From Desulfotomaculum sp. (lineage in GTDB: Bacteria > Bacillota > Desulfotomaculia > Desulfotomaculales > Desulfallaceae), in NCBI GenBank assembly GCA_016841675.1, contig JAENYQ010000003.1, forward strand, positions 1 to 64,000: 64,000 nt of DNA. Direction: 5' to 3'. The position numbers were made by a program, and so were the translations under genes. The notes beneath the pieces were generated by a model that saw only the letters and a list, made by a program, of their open reading frames with translations, did no database searches and was not told where the DNA came from. Of the stretch, positions 1 to 9,596 are shown one piece after another. Every line of letters begins with the position of its first letter. Positions within the stretch are counted from its first letter, which is position 1.

Positions 1-55
1 TTATTAAAAATGTTTATCTCATCGATGGGGATTACTGAGTAAAGGGAATAATCAT
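1..55. repeat. Dispersed repeat, copy A (about 54 bp)
   Basis: This stretch is almost identical to 13277-13330; both carry the core ATCTCATCgATGGGGATTAC with one substitution, followed by TGAGTAAAGGGAAT. Both copies lie just beyond the 3' end of a minus-strand gene. No coding capacity or clear hairpin is seen. Function unknown. Confidence 0.75.
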
Positions 56-61
56 CAAAAT

Positions 62-220
62 TTATTTTTTTTCATTGGCCAGACTTTGAACCATTTTTTT
101 TAGGTCTTGTAATAAGTTCTCCAGCTCGTCTATCCTCTGGAGGGCCTTACTGGGGCTGCAATTCCCAAATTGGGCACATTCTGCACAGGGGTCAGTATAG
201 GCTAGTGGGCATTGACTCAT
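62..220 (-). CDS. Small Cys-rich protein with a C-terminal helix (52 aa)
   Basis: An ATG at 220 is preceded on the minus strand by an AGGAGG ribosome site six bases upstream. The 52-residue product begins MSQCPLAYTDPCAECAQF and has four cysteines in its first 21 residues (C4, C12, C15, C21), which suggests a small metal site. The rest is a charged amphipathic helix rich in Leu, Glu and Lys, probably a short coiled coil. It lies downstream of and co-directional with glutamate dehydrogenase, 61 bp away. I do not recognise the family; the strong ribosome site and the Cys spacing argue that it is a real gene. Confidence 0.7.
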   Translation of the reverse strand: MSQCPLAYTDPCAECAQFGNCSPSKALQRIDELENLLQDLKKMVQSLANEKK

Positions 221-281
221 AATGCTTCCTCCTTTCATCCCCTAATTTAAGTCCAACTTTTAATCCTAAGGCCGTTTTATA

Positions 282-1628
<1,347 letters not shown>

Positions 1629-1711
1629 TTATGCCTCCTTTGATTTTTACTGTCCTCTTTTTTGTATCTTTCTCTAAACTTCATCATCTCAGGTATTAGG
1701 TAGGTGATCTT

Positions 1712-3037
1712 TTAAGAGATGGAGAGGTATTCTTTAAGTTCCCAGGGGTGCACAAAAGCCTGGAAACGTTCCCATTCCTCACCTTTTACTCGGGCAAACA
1801 TGCGGTATATATACTCACCCAGTGTGGCTCTGGCCAGCTGGTCGGAGGCAAGCTCCCGCAGGGCTTCCTCTAGAGTACGGGGCAGGCAGGCAACCCGAAC
1901 TCCATGCTGCCGGTTATCGTTTAGCTGAAAGGTGTTTTCAGTCAGCGGCGGTGGCTGGGGCAGCTGTTTTTTAATCCCGTCTAAACCCGCTTTTAGGATT
2001 ACGGCTAGCGCCAAGTAGGGGTTACAGGTCGGATCAGGGTTCCTTACCTCAACCCGTGAAATATGCTCATCATCAATAACCAACCGCAGCACTGAACTAC
2101 GGCTGTCTTTGGACCAGGCCACGTACATGGGCGTCAGATCCCCGTGCACCAACCGCTTATAAGAGTTGATTAGTGGATTGGTTATGGCTGTATTGGCCCG
2201 GGTATGGGCTAATACGCCCCCGATAAAATGCCCAATTTCCTGGTTAAGTTGTAAAGGCTGTTCGGTATTGATCAGCGTGGCGGCTTCCCCGCGCAGGAGA
2301 AACAGGTGCAAGTGCAGCGCAGATCCAGGCATGCCATTGAGCGGCTTGGGCATCAACGAAGCGTGTAATCCATGCCGCTGGGCAATAGTGCGCACGATGA
2401 ACTTGAAGGTCACCAGTTTGTCTGCGATAGCCAGGGCGTTATCCGATTTTAAAGTAATTTTGTGCTGGCCCGGACCTACCTCGTGGTGGCTAAAACCAAT
2501 GTCCAGTCCTGTTTCTTCCAGCGTTAGCACCATGTCCCGGCGGACGTTTTCGCCCAGGTCAAACGGAGTGAGGTCGCAAAAACCAGCACCGTCGTGGGTA
2601 TTGGTGGTGGGGTCGCCTTGATTGTCAGTTTGAAAAAGATAGAATTCCACCTCTGCTCCCACCAAAAGTTCAAAACCCATCTGGGCGGCTTCATCCAGCA
2701 CCTGCTGCAGAATGCTGCGTGAGCATCCCTGGTATGGCGTCCCATTTGGATTGGCCACATTACAGATGAAGCGGGCTACGGCCCCTTCCCTTGGCCGCCA
2801 GGGGAAAACTACAAAGGTGGATAAGTCCGGCAAGAGGAGGATATCCTGTTCCCGGTGGTTAATCACTCCGTCCACCACTGAGCTGTCGAAGGATATCCGG
2901 CCTTCCAGAGCCTTATCTAACTCATCCGAAGTCACAGCAATGTTTTTTAATACTCCGAAAGTGTCGGTGAACTGCAGGCGCAGGAACTTTACGCGCTCTT
3001 CACTGGCCTTTTCCAGAACTTCTTGTCGGGTGAACAT
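1712..3037 (-). CDS. glnA: Glutamine synthetase, type I
   Basis: ATP-dependent amidation of glutamate to glutamine; cytoplasmic dodecamer. At 441 residues it fits the short GSI-alpha type of Firmicutes, which lacks the adenylylation insert of proteobacterial enzymes. The N-terminal beta-grasp domain begins MFTRQEVLEKASEERVKF; the catalytic domain contains VGAEVEFYLF (metal-binding Glu), HHEVGPGQHKI and the NPYLALAVILKAGLDGI segment. The start is ATG at 3037, with GGGAGG seven bases upstream; an extension to 3052 would read through the ribosome site. It precedes gdhA on the same strand, consistent with a nitrogen-assimilation pair. No GlnR operator was identified. Confidence 0.93.
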   Translation of the reverse strand: MFTRQEVLEKASEERVKFLRLQFTDTFGVLKNIAVTSDELDKALEGRISFDSSVVDGVINHREQDILLLPDLSTFVVFPWRPREGAVARFICNVANPNGTPYQGCSRSILQQVLDEAAQMGFELLVGAEVEFYLFQTDNQGDPTTNTHDGAGFCDLTPFDLGENVRRDMVLTLEETGLDIGFSHHEVGPGQHKITLKSDNALAIADKLVTFKFIVRTIAQRHGLHASLMPKPLNGMPGSALHLHLFLLRGEAATLINTEQPLQLNQEIGHFIGGVLAHTRANTAITNPLINSYKRLVHGDLTPMYVAWSKDSRSSVLRLVIDDEHISRVEVRNPDPTCNPYLALAVILKAGLDGIKKQLPQPPPLTENTFQLNDNRQHGVRVACLPRTLEEALRELASDQLARATLGEYIYRMFARVKGEEWERFQAFVHPWELKEYLSIS

Positions 3038-3180
3038 GCTAGAGCCTCCCAAAATCAGTCTATTGTTATGCTTATCGTGTGCGATATTTCTATTATTAGT
3101 AATAATTTTAGAGGATGCTTAGTAAATAAATCATAATAAAGCATCCGTAAACATAAAAATTTCATAACAAAAATAAGAAA

Positions 3181-3207
3181 AATGGGGACAGGCTGCCTGT
3201 CCCATTT
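3181..3207 (-). terminator. Hairpin terminator of the two-component operon, REP-like
   Basis: AATGGGGACAGGC faces GCCTGTCCCATT with a single bulged G. Read on the minus strand it is followed by CATTTTTCTTATTTTT, so it can terminate the response regulator gene that ends at 3228. The arm sequence GGGGACAGGC recurs in palindromes at 7747 and 36232. Confidence 0.7.
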
Positions 3208-3227
3208 TTATTATTTCGCCTATAGCA

Positions 3228-3923
3228 CTATTCAGTTGCCATTTGGTACCCAATTCCATGTTTACCAAGAATGTATTTAGGGTTGGCCGGGTCGTCTTCA
3301 ATTTTCTTACGTAGACTGCTGATATAATTTCTTAGGTAGTGTAACTCGTTACGATATTCGAGTCCCCATACCCAGGTTAACAAATCCTCGTGGGTAATTA
3401 TTTTACCTGCATTGGTGCCCAAATGGTACAAGACTTCGTATTCCGTAGCCGTGAGCTTAACTTCTTTCCCCCTGACAAATACTCGCCTCTGGGCAAAATT
3501 AATCACCAGCTCTCCGGATGAATAGGTAGGGCACTTTGGAGAATCCCCTGCTTGATATGTTCTCCTAAGCACCGCCTTGATGCGGCGCAGCAATTCATCA
3601 ACGCTAAAGGGTTTGGTTAAATAATCGTCAGCCCCCACGTCAAAACCGCGTAGGCGGTCCTGTTCGCGAGCCCGGCCCGTAAGCATAATCACAGGGATAT
3701 CGGAGAATTCGCGTATTCTTTTACAAACTTCAAACCCATTTAGCGGGCCTGGAAGCATAATATCCAGAATCAACAAATCGTAGTAAGAAGCTTCTATCAA
3801 CTCTATAGCAGTTTTACCGTCGGTGGCTGTGGCCACCTCGTATCCGCTGGCCAACAAGTTAACTTTAACCAATCGCAATAGGCGGGGTTCATCATCCACT
3901 ATTAAAATCGTTTTATGCTTCAT
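3228..3923 (-). CDS. OmpR/KdpE-family response regulator
   Basis: Two-component DNA-binding regulator of 231 residues. The receiver domain (about 1-120) shows the acidic pair in ILIVDDEPRLL, the phospho-acceptor Asp in YDLLILDIMLPG, the switch Thr in VIMLTGRA and the conserved Lys in DDYLTKPFS. The C-terminal winged helix (about 130-228) has the OmpR pattern LTATEYEVLYHLGTNAGK and ends YILGKHGIGYQM. The cognate kinase lies 10 bp upstream on the same strand, so the pair is an operon. The receiver most resembles KdpE, but no kdp transport genes are in the window and the target is unknown. Confidence 0.9.
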   Translation of the reverse strand: MKHKTILIVDDEPRLLRLVKVNLLASGYEVATATDGKTAIELIEASYYDLLILDIMLPGPLNGFEVCKRIREFSDIPVIMLTGRAREQDRLRGFDVGADDYLTKPFSVDELLRRIKAVLRRTYQAGDSPKCPTYSSGELVINFAQRRVFVRGKEVKLTATEYEVLYHLGTNAGKIITHEDLLTWVWGLEYRNELHYLRNYISSLRKKIEDDPANPKYILGKHGIGYQMATE

Positions 3924-3933
3924 CCATAGCCCC

Positions 3934-5193
3934 CTAGTCTCCCAGCGGGTGGCAGCTTAATTCCGTTTTAGCTGGTTGTGAACTCATTGGCAGCGTGAAG
4001 TAAAAAGTTGTCCCCTGTTGCAGTTTACTTTTGGCCCAAATTCTCCCACCATGGCTGAACAATATTTGACGGGCTAAAGGCAATCCAAGCCCCATTCCTT
4101 TCTGATTCTCCTTGGCGCCATTATCGACCCGGAAAAACTTTTCAAACAACTGGTTTAAATGTTCGTCGCCAATACCAATCCCTTCATCGGCCACCGAAAT
4201 AACTATTTCCTCAGCATTAAACTCTCCTTTAATCATAATGGGGGTGTTATCCATGGAATACTTGACTGCGTTATCTACCAGGTTGCGCAATACCTGCTCA
4301 ATTCTAATTGGGTCTGCTTCCACAAACGGGAATCCCTGGGGGAAAAATACCGAAAATTGGTTGTTTTTACTGCGGTATGAAGGATCCTTGAGCACTTTAT
4401 TTACTATTTGAGGTAGTAAAACCGCCTCTTTTTTAAGTTCTATTTCACCTTTCCAACTAAAGGTGGAAGAGTCTAACAGGTTATTGATTAACACCTCAAT
4501 GTGGTCTGTCTCTTCAACAATAATATTTAAAAACTCTTTTTGCACATCAGGATCCCAGTTTACGTCTTCTCTCAGCAAGGTGGTGACATAGCCTTTAATA
4601 CAGGCTAGCGGTGTTCTTAAATCATGGGACAAGCCGGCTAGCATCTCCGACCAAATTTGCGCCATGTCTTCGGATGGTAAAAAATATGAGGTGGCTTTTC
4701 CAACGCGCTGGCCGGTATCCAGGCCGCATTCAATTACATGGGTTGTCGCTTTAAGTATCTCTGTAACGGGGAAGGAATTCAGCAGCAACCCTTCTCCACA
4801 AGCCATCAAAAAGCCTCGCTTGCCCGCCATGGGGAAGCAGGTTACTTCTTGACCCGGTTTGTCGCACCTTTCAAGAACCCTTTGCCGGACGGGGCAATCA
4901 AAAACATGGCATGGAACATTATTGTTTTCTAATGATTCCTGTTGCGAGCACCAGAGCACGTCAACGCCGATTTCTGTAGTATCCGAATTGCTGTTTTTAT
5001 CTTGACTGTTAAAATGAACGATACATTGCTGGGCTACCGTAATTCCCACTGCGCATACGTTGAGCCCCAGGGTTCCCACCAGCCAGCCCGGAACCCAGTT
5101 GAAATTGCCCTGCTCTTGTAACAACTTACCGGCAAAATAAAGCATATTAATATCAATTGGGTAATTAAATTTGGCATGATTTTTTTGATTCAT
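3934..5193 (-). CDS. Sensor histidine kinase with a Cys-rich N-terminal domain
   Basis: Partner kinase of the adjacent OmpR-type regulator (419 aa). The C-terminal half has all kinase boxes: H-box GLSHDLRTPLACIKGY (phospho-accepting His near 190), N-box LVDNAVKYS, G1 VADEGIGIGDEH, F-box FEKFFRV and G2 GMGLGLPLA. The N-terminal 180 residues have no convincing membrane segment but carry six cysteines between about 82 and 132 (C82, C95, C100, C110, C119, C132), suggesting a cytosolic metal or redox sensor; the signal is not known. The start is ATG at 5193, behind GAGGAG; the longer frame to 5238 reads through that site. Confidence 0.88.
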   Translation of the reverse strand: MNQKNHAKFNYPIDINMLYFAGKLLQEQGNFNWVPGWLVGTLGLNVCAVGITVAQQCIVHFNSQDKNSNSDTTEIGVDVLWCSQQESLENNNVPCHVFDCPVRQRVLERCDKPGQEVTCFPMAGKRGFLMACGEGLLLNSFPVTEILKATTHVIECGLDTGQRVGKATSYFLPSEDMAQIWSEMLAGLSHDLRTPLACIKGYVTTLLREDVNWDPDVQKEFLNIIVEETDHIEVLINNLLDSSTFSWKGEIELKKEAVLLPQIVNKVLKDPSYRSKNNQFSVFFPQGFPFVEADPIRIEQVLRNLVDNAVKYSMDNTPIMIKGEFNAEEIVISVADEGIGIGDEHLNQLFEKFFRVDNGAKENQKGMGLGLPLARQILFSHGGRIWAKSKLQQGTTFYFTLPMSSQPAKTELSCHPLGD

Positions 5194-5238
5194 ATATTTA
5201 TCTCCTCGGTAGTTGTTATCTCTTCGTAAATAAACCAT

Positions 5239-5759
5239 TTACACAAGGCCGGTTACTACAATCTTGTTTAATAAAAATAATTATTATTGTAATTCGTTAA
5301 TTTAACGCCAAATCCTTTACTTTTTTGCTCATTGGGTTTGAACCTTAGAAATAGATAGTAATGAAAGGTGGCTGTGCCGGTCAGTTCTGGAAGCCCAGCG
5401 GCGGAATGGTGCATCTACAAGGGCTGGAAGAGTTAGAATAATTACCCTGAGCATGATTAAGAAAAAAGCGGAGCAAGTGGCTAAAGAAGGGTTGACGGAG
5501 ACCGCTGAGGAACACAGAGAAACGGATATGTAAAAGTTATTATTGCATTAGACAGCAATCGACAAAATGGCCAAAGGAGCTGTGGTTGAAGTTGTCAAAA
5601 TATTTAAATATTATTAAATAAGTCAACATTTGCGAGGTGCTGTAGATTGCAAGATGAGGGAAAGACCAAAAACCATGGGAAAAAACCAGCAATTGACCAT
5701 TAGAACATATCTAGCGGAAAGTGAAGTCGTTATGTCGGTAGATGATCAGCAAAATAAAA
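5239..5759. other. Gene-poor interval with short coding-like fragments
   Basis: This gap between the sensor kinase and typA carries no full-length gene. It contains the short frame at 5361-5441 (listed separately) and a second short frame around 5453-5533, rich in Lys and Glu, that starts MIKKKAEQVAKEGL. Both look like decayed or very small genes. No RNA structure or transposon end was recognised. Confidence 0.4.
5361..5441 (+). pseudogene. Possible remnant of a small protein gene (26-aa frame)
   Basis: ATG to TAA gives a 26-residue peptide beginning MKGGCAGQFWKPSGGMV and ending LQGLEELE. The CxxxxWKPSxG... LQGLEEL pattern resembles the N-terminus of small (about 70-80 aa) proteins in related anaerobes as I remember them, but here it stops early. 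AAAGGTGG lies inside the frame rather than upstream, and no good ribosome site precedes it. Probably a truncated gene; a real micro-peptide cannot be excluded. Confidence 0.3.
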
Positions 5760-5808
5760 GGGGACAGCACCGCCGAATCACATTTAATATGGTGCCGTCC
5801 CCTCTTTT
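5760..5808 (-). terminator. Terminator of typA, GGGGAC-type hairpin
   Basis: GGGGACAGCACC (from 5761) pairs with GGTGCCGTCCCC (to 5806) apart from one central mismatch, enclosing about 20 bases. On the minus strand the stem is followed by TTTTATTTTGC. It overlaps the last bases of typA and shares the GGGGAC / GTCCCC ends of the palindromic repeat family of this window. Confidence 0.65.
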
Positions 5809-7579
5809 ACTTCTTACGCATCCGTATCGACTTAGGCGTTACTTCCACCAGTTCGTCATCGGCGATGAATTCCATACATTGCTCCAAGCTCAAGGTCCGG
5901 GGCGGGGTCAGTTTCACAGATATGTCGGAGGTGGAACTGCGCACGTTGGACATCTGTTTCTTTTTGCACACGTTAATAGGCAGGTCACCGGGGCGGGAGT
6001 GTTCGCCCACCACCATACCCTTGTATACCGATACGCCTGGGCCTAAGAACAATTCACCCCGCTCTTGGGCGTTTTCCAGCCCGTAGCTGGTAGTAGTGCT
6101 GGTCTCAAAGGCCACCAGCGAGCCCCGGCTGCGGGTCTGGATTTCACCCTGGTAGGGGGCGTAATGGTGAAACGAGTGGTGCATTACGCCCATGCCTTTG
6201 GTGTCGGTCATAAATTCAGAACGGAAGCCGAACAATCCGCGGGTGGGCACGTGATATTCCAAGCGCACCTGGCCGTCGCCCTTATGGGTCATGTTAATCA
6301 GCTCGCTTTTTCTGGGGCCTAGTCGTTCCATCACCATACCCACGTAATCTTCCGGCACTTCGATAAGCAATTCTTCCACCGGTTCGCACCTAACCCCGTC
6401 AATTTCTCGTTCTACCACCTGGGGCCGGGAAACCTCAAATTCATAATCCTCGCGCCGCATAGTTTCAATTAATATGGACAGGTGCAGTTCGCCACGCCCC
6501 GATACCATGAAGGTATCCGGGGAAGCGGTGCCCTGTACCCGCAGGCTGACGTCGGATTCCAGTTCCCGGGCCAGCCGCTCTCCCAGTTTTCGTGAGGTAA
6601 CATGAGAGCCTTCCAGTCCGGCAAAGGGACTCTTATTTACATGCATGGATACCGCTACGGTGGGTTCATCGATGCGGACAAAATCCAGAGGCACCGGGTT
6701 TTCCGGGTCTGCCACCGTATTGCCTACGTTAATGTCGTCCAGCCCGACTACCACCACTATTTCACCGGCGCTGGCTTCTTCCGCCAGTACTTTCTTTAGT
6801 CCGTTAAACACGTAAATGCCCGAAGGACGGCGGCGCTTAATTACTCCACCGGGCGCGATTACCGCCACTTCATCTTTGGCCCTGATCACACCGTTATGAA
6901 TCCGCCCGATGGCCTGGCGACCAACATAGGTGTCGTAATCGATTAAGGTGACGCCCATTTGCAGCGGGGCGTTGGGATCTCCTTCGGCAGCGGGGATGTT
7001 CTCTACAATCATTTGAAAGAGTGGTTGCAGGTCGGTACCCGGCACCGCGGGGTCCAAGGTGGCAGTCCCGGTGCGGGCGTTGGTGTAGATAACCGGGAAG
7101 TCCAGCTGTTTGTCGTTGGCCTCAAGTTCAATGAACAACCCCAGCACTTCGTCCTGCACTTCGGCGGGTCTGGCGTGCAGGCGGTCAATTTTGTTGATTA
7201 CTACGATAGGGGCCAGTCCGGCTTCCAGCGCTTTGCGCAGTACAAACCGGGTCTGGGGCATCGGCCCTTCAAAGGCGTCCACCAGCAGTAGCACCCCGTC
7301 TACCATTTGGACGATGCGTTCTACCTCGCCGCCGAAGTCGGCGTGTCCGGGGGTGTCCACTATGTTCAGCTTGTAATCGCCGTAAAAAACAGCCATGTTT
7401 TTGGCCATAATGGTGATGCCCCGCTCGCGCTCCAGGTCGTTACGGTCCATCACGCGTTCTTCCACTACCTGTCTTTCGTGAAAAACGCCACTTTGTTTAA
7501 GCATCCCGTCCACCAGGGTGGTTTTCCCGTGGTCCACGTGTGCAATGATGGCCAGGTTGCGTATCATGTTCTTTTCCAA
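5807..7579 (-). CDS. typA: Ribosome-associated GTPase TypA/BipA
   Basis: Translational GTPase of the EF-G superfamily that acts on the ribosome under stress and in subunit assembly. G1 is [10 protein letters not shown]3 DTPGHADF and G4 NKIDR; the EF-Tu-like domain 2, domains III and V, and the BipA-specific C-terminus ([15 protein letters not shown] onward, ending MRKK) follow in the usual order. About 590 residues is below the ~605 typical length but complete. The start is probably TTG at 7579, preceded by AGAGGGG; ATG at 7567 (MIRNLAII) or ATG at 7603 are alternatives. Monocistronic, with its own terminator. Confidence 0.93.
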   Translation of the reverse strand: MEKNMIRNLAIIAHVDHGKTTLVDGMLKQSGVFHERQVVEERVMDRNDLERERGITIMAKNMAVFYGDYKLNIVDTPGHADFGGEVERIVQMVDGVLLLVDAFEGPMPQTRFVLRKALEAGLAPIVVINKIDRLHARPAEVQDEVLGLFIELEANDKQLDFPVIYTNARTGTATLDPAVPGTDLQPLFQMIVENIPAAEGDPNAPLQMGVTLIDYDTYVGRQAIGRIHNGVIRAKDEVAVIAPGGVIKRRRPSGIYVFNGLKKVLAEEASAGEIVVVVGLDDINVGNTVADPENPVPLDFVRIDEPTVAVSMHVNKSPFAGLEGSHVTSRKLGERLARELESDVSLRVQGTASPDTFMVSGRGELHLSILIETMRREDYEFEVSRPQVVEREIDGVRCEPVEELLIEVPEDYVGMVMERLGPRKSELINMTHKGDGQVRLEYHVPTRGLFGFRSEFMTDTKGMGVMHHSFHHYAPYQGEIQTRSRGSLVAFETSTTTSYGLENAQERGELFLGPGVSVYKGMVVGEHSRPGDLPINVCKKKQMSNVRSSTSDISVKLTPPRTLSLEQCMEFIADDELVEVTPKSIRMRKK

Positions 7580-7676
7580 AATAAAAGTCCCCTCTTGGTG
7601 CATTTATAATCCCGATAACAGGACCACATCTTATATTACTTCTTTGGTGGTATGTTTTCAACTATGCCGTGTTTAT

Positions 7677-7708
7677 AAAGGTGTTATTTTTATGTAAATA
7701 ACACCTTT
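7677..7708. repeat. Perfect 13-bp inverted repeat upstream of typA
   Basis: AAAGGTGTTATTT and AAATAACACCTTT flank a six-base loop. It lies about 100 bp upstream of the typA start and downstream of the ABC permease. No T-run follows on the minus strand, so it may be a regulatory hairpin or operator rather than a terminator. Confidence 0.5.
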
Positions 7709-7746
7709 GGGAGTTAGGAGTCAGGATTCAAAGTGAGAGAACCGGC

Positions 7747-7812
7747 GCCGAAAAAAGGGGACAGGCATTCTTTTTTAAAATACGAAAAAGCAGCCTGTCC
7801 CCTTTTTTCGGC
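7747..7812 (-). repeat. GGGGACAGG-type palindrome, also terminator of the ABC operon
   Basis: Perfect 20-bp arms, GCCGAAAAAAGGGGACAGGC (7747-7766) and its complement (7793-7812), enclose an A/T-rich 26-base loop. It sits 25 bp beyond the stop codon of the ABC permease. On the minus strand the stem contains the run CCCCTTTTTTCGGC, giving terminator ability. The inner GGGGACAGGC matches the arms at 3181 and 36232. Confidence 0.75.
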
Positions 7813-7837
7813 AATGATGCCGTTACGGCGGGGGCGT

Positions 7838-8671
7838 TTATATATCTTTGCGGCCAAATGCGTAAGCCGCCAGGCCGGTGAAGATCATTACATAACTCAG
7901 GGCGTAAAGAACCATCCATACGCTGGGTTCGGCCATGCTCCCAAAGGGCCCCATTTGCTGCAGCGCGCCCAAAGGGTTGTTGGTGGGGTTCATCAGCAGG
8001 TGCACAATTTTGCGGTACAGCGAGTCTACCGGCATCACCAGGCTGGTTACTATACCGGCCTGCTGCAGCCCGGTGTTGCCGATCAGCCAGCCAATCTGCT
8101 CTACCATGCCGCCGATAACGGCCACCGCGTAGAGCATGAACATGACTACGCCGTTGGCGATGGTGGGCAGCACTACCGAACCGAAAAGGGTTATCGCCAG
8201 CAGTACCACGGGCTGTAGTGCGAACAGGCCCAGCGCCCGCCATTGGCCATCCAGCACTAGTCCTGTCTTAATGTTTATAATCATCGCAATAACGATGAAA
8301 AACAAAGCGGCGTAGAGGGCTAGAAACAGGCCCAAACCCAGGAATTTGCCCAGTACGTAGTCGCGCCGGCGGATGGGCTTGGTAATGACGGCCTGGATAA
8401 TGCCGGTCTCAATTTCCGCAGATATTGCTCCTACCGCCGAAAAAATGGCCAGGAAAGAGACAATGAACCCGCCGAAATACAGGCCAAAGGACAGCAACTG
8501 CGGGTAAACTACCGCGGCCAGCATGGGGTTGGGGTGTTCATTAAAGCTTTGGCCGGCATAATGCACACCGGTGCCGTAAAGCCCCAGGAAAATAACGGCC
8601 AGAACTAGCGATATTAGCATTACTTTACGGTTTAAACCTTCGCGAAAGGTAATCCCCATCATGGTCAGCAT
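7838..8671 (-). CDS. ABC-2 type transporter permease
   Basis: Membrane subunit (277 aa) of an ABC exporter, with about six hydrophobic segments starting with VMLISLVLAVIFLGLYG and ending MIFTGLAAYAFGRKDI. The loop IITKPIRRRDYVLGKFLG (IQAVITKPIRR...) is typical of ABC-2 permeases of the NosY/YhaP kind. The start overlaps the 3' end of the ATPase gene by 7 bp, so the two are translationally coupled. Substrate unknown. It is the last gene of the sigma / anti-sigma / ABC operon, so the exporter is probably an output of that signalling pair. Confidence 0.85.
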   Translation of the reverse strand: MLTMMGITFREGLNRKVMLISLVLAVIFLGLYGTGVHYAGQSFNEHPNPMLAAVVYPQLLSFGLYFGGFIVSFLAIFSAVGAISAEIETGIIQAVITKPIRRRDYVLGKFLGLGLFLALYAALFFIVIAMIINIKTGLVLDGQWRALGLFALQPVVLLAITLFGSVVLPTIANGVVMFMLYAVAVIGGMVEQIGWLIGNTGLQQAGIVTSLVMPVDSLYRKIVHLLMNPTNNPLGALQQMGPFGSMAEPSVWMVLYALSYVMIFTGLAAYAFGRKDI

Positions 8672-9582
8672 ATTTCCTCACCCCCGCCGGTGGTGCGGAT
8701 AAACATTTCTTCCAGAGTGGACCTTTTCCGGTTCATCTCAAACAGGAAACCACCGCCGGTGACAACGAGCGCGGCCAGGCGGGGAATGTCTTCATCTTGT
8801 TTGACCCGGATCCGGACCAGGTCATCTTCTATTTCTATGGAACGGGCCAGGGAAGCCAGTGCCGCTGTCAGCGCCGGGGTCAGCCCACCAATCTTCATCT
8901 CCACTTGAATGTCTCCGGTGCGCAAGTCTTCCAGCAGGCCCTGGCGAATTATTTTGCCCTGCCTGATAAAAGCTACGGCGTCGCAAATCATTTCCACCTC
9001 GCTGAGCAAGTGGCTGTTCAGGAATATCGTTTTACCGAGGGCTTTAATAGTGACCAATATTTCCCTGACATCCTTACGGCCAATGGGGTCCAGGGCTGAT
9101 GTTGGTTCGTCCAGGAACAGCAGGTCGGGGTCGGGCAGCAACGCGCAGGCCAGGCCCACCCGCTGGCGCATGCCCTTGCTGTAGGTTTGCACTTTTTGTT
9201 TTTCTTTACCGGCCAGGCCTACCAGGTCAAGTACTTCGTCCACCCGGCGCTTTTTAGCTGTTCCCCCCAGTTTGTAAAGGGAGGCGTGGAACTCCAGCAG
9301 TTGCTGGCCGGTAAGCCAGTCGTGGTAGCGGAAGTTTTCTGGTAAAAAGCCAATTTTTTTGCGCACTTCTATGTCACCCAGCGCTCGGCCCAGCAGGATA
9401 GCTTTGCCCGAGGTGGGGAACAACAGGCCCACCAGCATCTTGACCAGTGTACTCTTGCCGGCGCCGTTGGGGCCCAGAAAACCAAAGATTTGCCCCCGGG
9501 GAACCCGGAGGCAGATCTCGGCGCATCCAACCTTGGCACCGTATTTTTTAGTCAGGTTAAAGGTTTCTATGGCCATATCCAA
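8665..9582 (-). CDS. ABC transporter ATP-binding protein
   Basis: ATPase subunit (305 aa) partnering the overlapping permease. Walker A is FLGPNGAGKSTL, the signature is YSKGMRQRVG, Walker B is LLFLDEPTSALDP, and the switch His is in IFLNSHLLSEVE. A C-terminal domain of about 90 residues follows, as in NatA/BcrA-type exporters. The likely start is TTG at 9582 behind AGAGGTG (nine-base spacing), with ATG two codons later as alternative. It lies 14 bp downstream of the anti-sigma gene. Confidence 0.9.
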   Translation of the reverse strand: MDMAIETFNLTKKYGAKVGCAEICLRVPRGQIFGFLGPNGAGKSTLVKMLVGLLFPTSGKAILLGRALGDIEVRKKIGFLPENFRYHDWLTGQQLLEFHASLYKLGGTAKKRRVDEVLDLVGLAGKEKQKVQTYSKGMRQRVGLACALLPDPDLLFLDEPTSALDPIGRKDVREILVTIKALGKTIFLNSHLLSEVEMICDAVAFIRQGKIIRQGLLEDLRTGDIQVEMKIGGLTPALTAALASLARSIEIEDDLVRIRVKQDEDIPRLAALVVTGGGFLFEMNRKRSTLEEMFIRTTGGGEEIC

Positions 9583-9596
9583 TGTAGGTTACACCT

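Noticed and set aside
5630-6046. Plus-strand frame at the 3' end of typA
   Set aside because: Mostly antisense to typA and crosses its terminator; shadow frame.
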